Shown piece by piece: positions 7,904 to 12,155 of a DNA stretch of 12,155 bases. A program made the translations under genes and the position numbers. This DNA comes from Nocardioidaceae bacterium. Its GTDB lineage: Bacteria > Actinomycetota > Actinomycetes > Propionibacteriales > Nocardioidaceae. The stretch's first letter is position 1; the number at the start of each line of letters is the position of its first letter. The stretch covers positions 1-12,155 of the forward strand of contig JACCZI010000198.1 of NCBI GenBank assembly GCA_013696015.1, read 5' to 3'. The notes under the pieces are model-generated. The model made no database searches. It was given only the letters and a program-made list of their open reading frames with translations, and was not told where the DNA came from.

Positions 7904-7918
7904 GAGTTCCGCTACGAT
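7889..7918 (+). promoter_or_regulatory. Possible rightward promoter of the GntR-SDR-ASRT genes
   Basis: TTGTCG at 7889-7894 and TACGAT at 7913-7918, 18 bases apart, make a plausible sigma-70-type promoter with its -35 box within the palindrome, which would give autoregulation of the GntR gene. The predicted leader to the ATG at 7959 would be about 35 bases. Confidence 0.4.
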
Positions 7919-7958
7919 CCGAGCAACACACCCGGGCATAGGCGTGGAGGGTTAGGCG

Positions 7959-8627
7959 ATGACTGCGTTGGGGCTGCGACGGGTGCCAAGTCAGTCGCGT
8001 CGCGAACACGTCGCCGACATCTTGCGAGACGCGATCACCGATGGCCAGCTCAAGCCGGGGGACCGCCTGATCGAGATCGACCTCGCCAACCAGCTCGGCA
8101 CGAGCCGGGCACCCGTCCGTGAGGCACTGCGCCAGCTCGAAGAGCAAGGTCTCGTGGCGTCGTACCCGTACCGCGGGAGCGAGGTCCTGGGCGTGTCACA
8201 GGACGAGGTCGAGCAGGTGCTGGTACCGATACGCATCACGCTCGAACGGTTCGCGTACTCCAGGGCGCTCGGTCGGCTCAGCGAGGATGACTTCCACCAG
8301 CTGCAAGAGCTGGTGGACGAGATGGAGGCAGCGGCCCGGGAGGGCTCGACCGAGCGGCTCGCTGATGCCGACGTCCGGTTCCATGAGCTGATCGTCGTCC
8401 GCTCCGAACAGCGTCACTGTCTCCAGATCTGGAAGACGATCGAGCCTCGGGTGCGTGCTTACTTCCGTCGCGATGCGCCGGCGCATGCCGACGCGCGCAC
8501 GGTCCCCGCGCAGCATCAGGAACTGCTGGATGTGCTCAGGACCGGCGCAGAGGCAGCGGTGCTCGATGCGATCGACCGCCACATCCACATCCACTTGTCG
8601 CCTGGCGCGGCGTCTGATGAGAGGTAG
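7959..8627 (+). CDS. GntR-family transcription regulator, FCD/FadR subfamily
   Basis: A 222-residue regulator. The winged helix-turn-helix occupies about 12-77 and carries the family pattern PGDRLIEIDLANQLGTSRAPVREALRQLEEQGLV. The C-terminal all-helical FCD domain (about 85-210) has the metal/effector-site residues Asp138, His142, His186 and His208. Such proteins usually act as dimeric repressors released by a small acid or sugar acid. GGAGG sits about 10 bases before the ATG at 7959. It is divergent from the importer operon with a perfect palindrome between them, and its end overlaps the SDR gene by 11 bases. It therefore most likely controls both directions, with a sugar-acid intermediate as effector; the effector itself is not shown by the sequence. 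Confidence 0.93.
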   Translation: MTALGLRRVPSQSRREHVADILRDAITDGQLKPGDRLIEIDLANQLGTSRAPVREALRQLEEQGLVASYPYRGSEVLGVSQDEVEQVLVPIRITLERFAYSRALGRLSEDDFHQLQELVDEMEAAAREGSTERLADADVRFHELIVVRSEQRHCLQIWKTIEPRVRAYFRRDAPAHADARTVPAQHQELLDVLRTGAEAAVLDAIDRHIHIHLSPGAASDER

Positions 8628-9408
8628 ATCGGTCGTCGTCACCGGTGCCGGCTCCGGCATCGGTCGGGCGGTCGTGCTGGCCTGTGCGCGCCGGGGGGCG
8701 AGCGTTGCCGCGCTCGACATCGACGCCGAACGTGCCGTGTCTGTGGCCGACGAGGCGAGTGCAGCCGGGTCGCCGCGCGCTGTCGGCATCGGGTGCGACG
8801 TCTCGGTGGAGGAGTCGGTGCGCGGAGGTTATGACCAGGCGGTTGAGGCCCTCAGCGGTCTCGACGGGGTCTGCGCCAACGCAGGTGTCGAGATCAATGC
8901 GCCTCTCCACGAGTTCGAGCTCGAGCAGTGGAGACGCGTGCTCGACGTCAATCTGGTGGGGATGTTCCTGACCTGTCGCGAAGCCGTGCGTCGCCTGGTA
9001 GAGACCGGCGCGACCGGTTCGATCGTGTGCACGTCGTCGCCGTCGGCGTTCGTCGGTTTCGCCGGCGGTGGCAACAGCGCCTACGCCGCGTCCAAGGGAG
9101 GCGTATCGGCCTTTGTACGGTCGGCGGCACTCGACTACGCCCGCCATGGGATCAGAGTCAATGCGGTCGTGCCCGGTGCGACCGACACTCCCATGCTGGT
9201 CTCGGAGCGGGACGGGGCCGCGCGAGACGACGCGCTCCGGCACATCCGGTCCGCGGCGCAAGAACAGATCCCGCTCGGCCGGTTGGGCCGCCCCGATGAG
9301 ATCGCGGCCGCGGTCGTGTGGCTGCTTTCGCCAGAGGCGTCCTACGTCACTGGCGCGCATTTGGTGTGCGACGGCGGCCTGCTGGCCAAAAGTGCCAACG
9401 ACTTCTGA
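8617..9408 (+). CDS. SDR-family NAD-dependent sugar/alcohol dehydrogenase
   Basis: A 263-residue classical short-chain dehydrogenase. The nucleotide motif TGAGSGIG is at 9-16; Asp34 at the end of the second strand points to NAD rather than NADP. NAG is at 88-90, the likely catalytic Ser is 143, and YAASK gives Tyr156 and Lys160. The C-terminal PGATDTPM and VTGAHLVCDGG are family-typical. The start at 8617 lies within the last codons of the GntR gene (11-base overlap), so the two are coupled. In this context it probably oxidises an aldose or aldose-derived sugar to the lactone or keto form before the dehydratase acts. No lactonase is in the window. The specific substrate cannot be assigned from the sequence; an earlier in-frame start at 8455 is rejected because it runs inside the GntR gene. 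Confidence 0.92.
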   Translation: MRGRSVVVTGAGSGIGRAVVLACARRGASVAALDIDAERAVSVADEASAAGSPRAVGIGCDVSVEESVRGGYDQAVEALSGLDGVCANAGVEINAPLHEFELEQWRRVLDVNLVGMFLTCREAVRRLVETGATGSIVCTSSPSAFVGFAGGGNSAYAASKGGVSAFVRSAALDYARHGIRVNAVVPGATDTPMLVSERDGAARDDALRHIRSAAQEQIPLGRLGRPDEIAAAVVWLLSPEASYVTGAHLVCDGGLLAKSANDF

Positions 9409-9422
9409 AGGGTGATCCAACC

Positions 9423-9806
9423 GTGACTTCGACACCTGCGGTCGGAGCGACAACCTGGGTGATCGCCGACGGCTACATCCCGCCGGAGAGCACGGGGCCC
9501 GCTCCGGCTATGACGAGTCATGACAGTGTGTGCCTCCTAAACGCGGGCGCCAACGACGCCGTCGTCGAGGTCGTCGTCTACTTCACCGACCGCGAGCCCG
9601 TGGGCCCATACGTCCTCCACGTTCCCAGGCGGCGGGCCCACCACCAGCGGATCAACGACCTGAGCGAGCCAAGCGTCATCCCGGTTGGCGTCGACTACAG
9701 CCTGGTACTCACCAGCAGCGAGCCGATCGTGGTTCAGCACACCCGGCTCGACTCCAGGCAGGCCGCCAACGCCCTGATGTCCACCATCGCCTACCCGACC
9801 TCCTGA
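9423..9806 (+). CDS. ASRT-family protein (sensory rhodopsin transducer fold, PF07100-like)
   Basis: A 127-residue protein closely resembling the Anabaena sensory rhodopsin transducer. Conserved stretches are WVIADGYIPPESTGPAP (12-28), SHDSVCLLNAGANDA (32-46), VYFTDREPVGPY (52-63), the RINDL block near 77-81, and IVVQHTRLDSRQAANALMSTIAY at 102-124. The length equals that of the Anabaena protein, a small soluble beta-sheet tetramer. The GTG at 9423 is chosen because AAGGG stands 10 bases upstream and the N terminus then aligns; a longer frame to 9318 would run into the SDR gene. There is no rhodopsin gene here. Comparative analyses have proposed that the wider ASRT superfamily binds small molecules and occurs with carbohydrate genes. 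Its place right after the SDR suggests a sugar-ligand sensor or an auxiliary pathway role, which is inference. Confidence 0.9.
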   Translation: MTSTPAVGATTWVIADGYIPPESTGPAPAMTSHDSVCLLNAGANDAVVEVVVYFTDREPVGPYVLHVPRRRAHHQRINDLSEPSVIPVGVDYSLVLTSSEPIVVQHTRLDSRQAANALMSTIAYPTS

Positions 9807-9846
9807 GCGCGGGGCATGGCACCTTCCCGCGTTCCGACCCCTCGCG

Positions 9847-9916
9847 CCCTGAGGGTAGGCAAATAGCAGACACGCATGGCGTGTCGTCGCTATTTGCCTA
9901 CCCCCACGGCTCAGGG
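9847..9916 (+). repeat. Structured palindromic element, copy 2 (right bracket)
   Basis: Second copy of the element at 28-102, same orientation. The main stem pairs 9853-9867 with 9889-9903. A9868 faces GTC 9886-9888, and a perfect 7-bp apical stem (9869-9875 with 9879-9885) closes on the triloop 9876-9878. An outer stem pairs 9847-9853 (CCCTGAG) with 9910-9916 (CTCAGGG), leaving the one-sided bulge 9903-9909 with G9853 shared between the two pairings. Against copy 1 there are paired changes: G-C at 50/74 becomes A-T at 9866-1/9890+1 (that is, 9865 and 9891... in-register), and A-T becomes G-C in the apical stem. It lies 40 bases after the ASRT stop and 38 before the sigma-factor start. It may act as a terminator, but its duplication points to a repeat family. 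Confidence 0.87.
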
Positions 9917-9954
9917 GATGCTGTGCTGCGAGCGACAAGAGAGGAACGACCCGG

Positions 9955-10935
9955 ATGACCGATCTTGCGACAGAGTCCCCCGACCTGGAGCTAGACCAGC
10001 ACCGGCGAGAGCTGACCGGCTACTGCTACCGGATGCTCGGGTCGGCGTTCGACGCCGAGGACGCAGTCCAAGAGACGCTGGTGCGGGCCTGGCGGGGCCG
10101 GGACAGCTTCGAGGGCCGCGCGTCGTTGCGATCCTGGCTCTACCGCATCGCGACGAACGTGTCGCTGGACATGTTGAGCGGGCGACAGCGCCGGGCGCTG
10201 CCGATGGACCTGTCCCCGAACGCCTGGCAGCCGGTCGAGGCCTCCCTGGGCGTCCCGCTGCACGACCGTCGTTGGATCGAGCCGATACTCGACAGCCGGC
10301 TGCAACCGGAGGGTCGCGATCCCGCGGAGACGGCGGTGGCGCGTGAGTCGATCCGGTTGGCCTTCGTGGCTGCACTGCAGCACCTGCCACCGAAACAGCG
10401 CGCGGTGTTGATCCTGCGCGATGTGCTGCGCTGGAAGGCGGATGAGGTGGCCGACTTGCTCGATGCCTCGGTCGCGTCGGTCAACAGTGCCCTGCAGCGG
10501 GCGCGCACAACGTTGGCCAGCAACAACCTCGACGCTGACGACCTCTCGGACGCAATGGACGCGGAGCGGACAGCGCTGCTCGCGCGCTATGTGGACGCCT
10601 TCGAGCGCTACGACATCGATGCGTTCGTCGCCCTGTTGCACAAAGACGCCACCCAGAGCATGCCGCCGTACCAGCTGTGGTTGCGCGGGCCGGATGACAT
10701 CGGCCGGTGGATGCGCGGCCCCGGGATCGGGTGTGCCGGGTCGCGGCTGCTGCCGATCAGCGCCAACGGTTCCGTGGCGTACGCGCAGTACAAGCCCACC
10801 GGCCAGGCCGGCCGACGCGACCCGTTCGCCATCCATCTCGTCGAGGTGTCAGCGGGGCGGGTCGGCCGGATTACGAACTTCCTCGACACCAGCCTGTTCT
10901 CGCTGTTCGGCCTGCCCCGTCACCTCGCAGACTGA
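9955..10935 (+). CDS. ECF sigma factor, SigG-like, with C-terminal SnoaL-like domain
   Basis: A 326-residue ECF sigma factor. Region 2 spans about 13-80 (GYCYRMLGSAFDAEDAVQE, then FEGRASLRSWLYRIATN), and region 4 about 130-188 (LPPKQRAVLILRDVLRW followed by ADLLDASVASVNSALQRAR, the helix-turn-helix). From about 203 to 320 is a SnoaL/NTF2-like domain (RYVDAFERYDIDAFVALLHKDA onwards). This layout and the GRQRRALP stretch are those of the actinobacterial SigG group, which has no conventional anti-sigma factor and whose C-terminal domain is thought to control activity. GAGAGG stands about 10 bases upstream of the ATG. It lies beyond the right palindrome and probably belongs to a separate unit, with the VOC gene downstream. 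Its signal and promoters are unknown. Confidence 0.93.
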   Translation: MTDLATESPDLELDQHRRELTGYCYRMLGSAFDAEDAVQETLVRAWRGRDSFEGRASLRSWLYRIATNVSLDMLSGRQRRALPMDLSPNAWQPVEASLGVPLHDRRWIEPILDSRLQPEGRDPAETAVARESIRLAFVAALQHLPPKQRAVLILRDVLRWKADEVADLLDASVASVNSALQRARTTLASNNLDADDLSDAMDAERTALLARYVDAFERYDIDAFVALLHKDATQSMPPYQLWLRGPDDIGRWMRGPGIGCAGSRLLPISANGSVAYAQYKPTGQAGRRDPFAIHLVEVSAGRVGRITNFLDTSLFSLFGLPRHLAD

Positions 10936-10958
10936 GCCAGCCCCTCCAGCGATGAGTT

Positions 10959-11023
10959 CCGGCTGGTTGAGCGGTCTCCACCACCAGTGAGCTTCCGATC
11001 CTCGCGGTTGCCGGACCAGCCGG
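10959..11023. repeat. Inverted repeat in the sigma-VOC intergenic region
   Basis: CCGGCTGGT (10959-10967) has an exact inverted copy ACCAGCCGG at 11015-11023. A shorter rival partner ACCAG lies at 10983-10987, so two alternative hairpins can form in the leader of the VOC gene. It could be a terminator or attenuator-like structure, or chance in high-GC DNA; there is no T-tract. Confidence 0.3.
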
Positions 11024-11068
11024 AGGCGGTAGTGAACCGATCACGCAAAGACCACGGAAGGGAATCCT

Positions 11069-11455
11069 ATGTTGACTGACAGCAAGGCATTCAGCAGTTT
11101 CTCGGTCGACGACGTGCCAAGGGCACAGCAGTTCTACAGCGAGACGCTCGGGCTGCGGGTGACCAAGGTGCCGGACATGGAGGGCTTGTTGACGCTGCAC
11201 GTCACCGGCGACCGGGACGTCCTCGTGTACGGCAAGCCAGATCACGCACCCGCGTCGTTCACCATCCTGAACTTCCCGGTGGAAGACGTCGAGCGGGCAG
11301 TCGACGCCCTTGTCGACCGGGGGGTGCACTTCGAGCGATATGACGGGCTGCTCAACGTGGACGACAAGGGGATCTTCCGCGGGGGCGGCCCTGCTATCGC
11401 GTGGTTTAAAGACCCGGCCGGCAACGTCTTGTCCGTGATGCAGCGGGACAGCTGA
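11069..11455 (+). CDS. VOC-family (glyoxalase/dioxygenase-like) protein
   Basis: A 128-residue protein of the vicinal oxygen chelate superfamily. It has two beta-alpha-beta-beta-beta modules: the first from FSSFSVDDVPRAQQFYSETLGLRV (about 8-31), the second from about 65, ending in FKDPAGNVLSVMQR (113-126), the standard VOC tail. His44 (LTLHV) and His59 are possible ligand residues. Glu89 may also contribute, so a metal site is possible but not certain. GGAAGGGA about six bases before the ATG is a strong ribosome binding site. It stands 133 bases downstream of the SigG-like gene in the same direction and may be in its regulon or a separate transcript. VOC proteins of this size include detoxification enzymes and non-enzymatic binding proteins; no substrate can be assigned. 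Confidence 0.88.
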   Translation: MLTDSKAFSSFSVDDVPRAQQFYSETLGLRVTKVPDMEGLLTLHVTGDRDVLVYGKPDHAPASFTILNFPVEDVERAVDALVDRGVHFERYDGLLNVDDKGIFRGGGPAIAWFKDPAGNVLSVMQRDS

Positions 11456-11529
11456 TCGGTGCGTGGCCCAGCGCCAAGTGACGGCAGATGAGTGGTGGGG
11501 GCACCCGATACGCTCGGGAGCGAGCCCCA

Positions 11530-12100
11530 CCGTGATCGGCTCCAGAACGCGAAGCGGGGCTGGGTCACCATAGTCCCGTCGATCAGCCGGTGTTTCAGAT
11601 CGATGCCCACGCGTGGGAGGTGCCGAGTTCGCCCTGGACCTCCCACAACAGGTCGATGAGGTCGTCGTGGCTGCCGAGCCGCTCGACGAGGGGTCGGTAC
11701 CGCGCGAGCACACCCGGCCAATCGGTGCCACCCATGTCAGCGCGCCAGTAGTGGTCGCGCATCAGCCGACCTGCCTCGTCGAACATCGGGCGCCAGGCGT
11801 CCAGCCGCGCGTTGCCGTGCGCGTAACACCCCAGTGCGTGAGCCGCCGCGCGGTGCCTCCGTCCACCGGAGCTAGTACACCTCCGGTGCCTCTTGCGACC
11901 GGCTCGTCCAGGCAACCAGGCAACCAGGCTGCCGTCTGGCGACAGGCGCGGACTGGACACGGGCGCCCTGTCGGCGGTCAGCCGCCAGGCTCTACCTCCG
12001 GCAAGTGGGGCGAGCCACACGTCGTCGTCGCGACGAACGTGGCGAGGTCGCCCCGGACGTGCGGAAAGCGGAGATATGGACTGGATGCTAGGTCGACCAT
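11530..12100 (-). pseudogene. Tricorn protease (S41-type) remnant, heavily deleted
   Basis: Pieces of one actinobacterial tricorn protease lie in order on the minus strand, in different frames. From an ATG at 12100: SSPYLRFPHVRGDLATFVA (N terminus). After a one-base loss near 12030: DDDVWLAPLAGGRAWRLTAD and LSPDGSLVAW, the first propeller blade. After an 8-bp duplication at 11908-11928: WTSRSQEAPEVY, then another frame change near 11872 leading to RRLTHWG and RGWTP. A deletion junction near 11800 then joins to AWRPMFDEAGRLMRDHYW and DDLIDLLWEVQGELGTSHA, from the C-terminal half. A second junction near 11605 joins to IDLKHRLIDGTMVTQPRFAFW, close to the protein C terminus. Intact tricorn proteins are about 1,050-1,100 residues; about 190 codons are left. 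The propeller bulk and the protease core with its catalytic Ser are missing, so it is not functional. Confidence 0.85.
11908..11928. repeat. 8-bp tandem duplication inside the tricorn remnant
   Basis: The unit CCAGGCAA occurs twice in tandem (11908-11915, 11916-11923) followed by a partial third copy. Taking out one unit restores the tricorn reading frame from SLVAW into TSRSQEAPEVY. It therefore looks like a slipped-strand duplication that helped inactivate the gene. Confidence 0.8.
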
Positions 12101-12155
12101 GCAGGGACCCTAATTCGCGCATCGCCGGTGTCATGTGTGGGTACCTTCGAGCCGA

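Noticed and set aside
8536..9453. Minus-strand open frame (305 codons) opposite the SDR gene
   Set aside because: It is antisense to a gene with all SDR motifs; its protein has no recognisable features.
28..9916. CRISPR or integron attC explanation for the two palindromes
   Set aside because: Only two copies almost 10 kb apart, no spacers, no cas genes, and no integron-type core sites or integrase in the window.
9991..10836. Minus-strand open frame (281 codons) opposite the sigma factor
   Set aside because: It is antisense to clear sigma regions 2 and 4 and has shadow-frame composition.
11595..12134. 179-codon minus-strand open frame as an intact small gene
   Set aside because: Its ends and middle are out of frame with the conserved tricorn segments; the homology shows a frame-shifted, deleted remnant, and the true old start is at 12100.

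Overview
The window is high-GC DNA with GTG/ATG starts, strong GGAG-type ribosome binding sites, an ABC sugar importer without its own ATPase, a SigG-like ECF sigma factor and a tricorn-protease remnant. Together these suggest an actinomycete, perhaps Nocardioidaceae or a relative; that placement is an inference from gene types, not a database match.

Positions about 155-9806 form one carbohydrate-catabolic cluster read in two directions from a shared control region at 7827-7958. Leftward: AglE-like lipoprotein binding protein, AglF-like and AglG-like permeases, GH13 alpha-glucosidase (AglA-like), a mandelate-racemase-type sugar-acid dehydratase, a PfkB/KdgK-type kinase and a KDPG-type aldolase. 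From the alpha-glucosidase on, every gene overlaps its upstream neighbour by 1-8 bases. Rightward: an FCD-type GntR regulator, an overlapping SDR dehydrogenase, and a small ASRT-family protein (Anabaena sensory rhodopsin transducer fold). A 20-bp perfect palindrome centred at 7893/7894 lies between the divergent starts and is the obvious operator. A coherent reading is: an alpha-glucoside is imported, cleaved in the cytoplasm, a released sugar is oxidised by the SDR, dehydrated to a 2-keto-3-deoxy acid, phosphorylated and split to pyruvate plus a triose phosphate (a semi-phosphorylative Entner-Doudoroff route). The true substrate is not shown by the sequence.

The cluster is bracketed by two copies, in the same orientation, of a long structured palindrome (about 28-102 and 9847-9916). 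The copies share an A versus GYC internal loop, a triloop and a one-sided 7-nt bulge, and they differ by paired base changes that keep the stem. They lie just beyond the last gene of each divergent transcript and are the most unusual feature here.

To the right (9955-11455) are a SigG-like ECF sigma factor with a C-terminal SnoaL-like domain and a VOC-family protein. The right end (about 11530-12100, minus strand) is a badly decayed tricorn protease gene with large internal deletions, frameshifts and an 8-bp tandem duplication.
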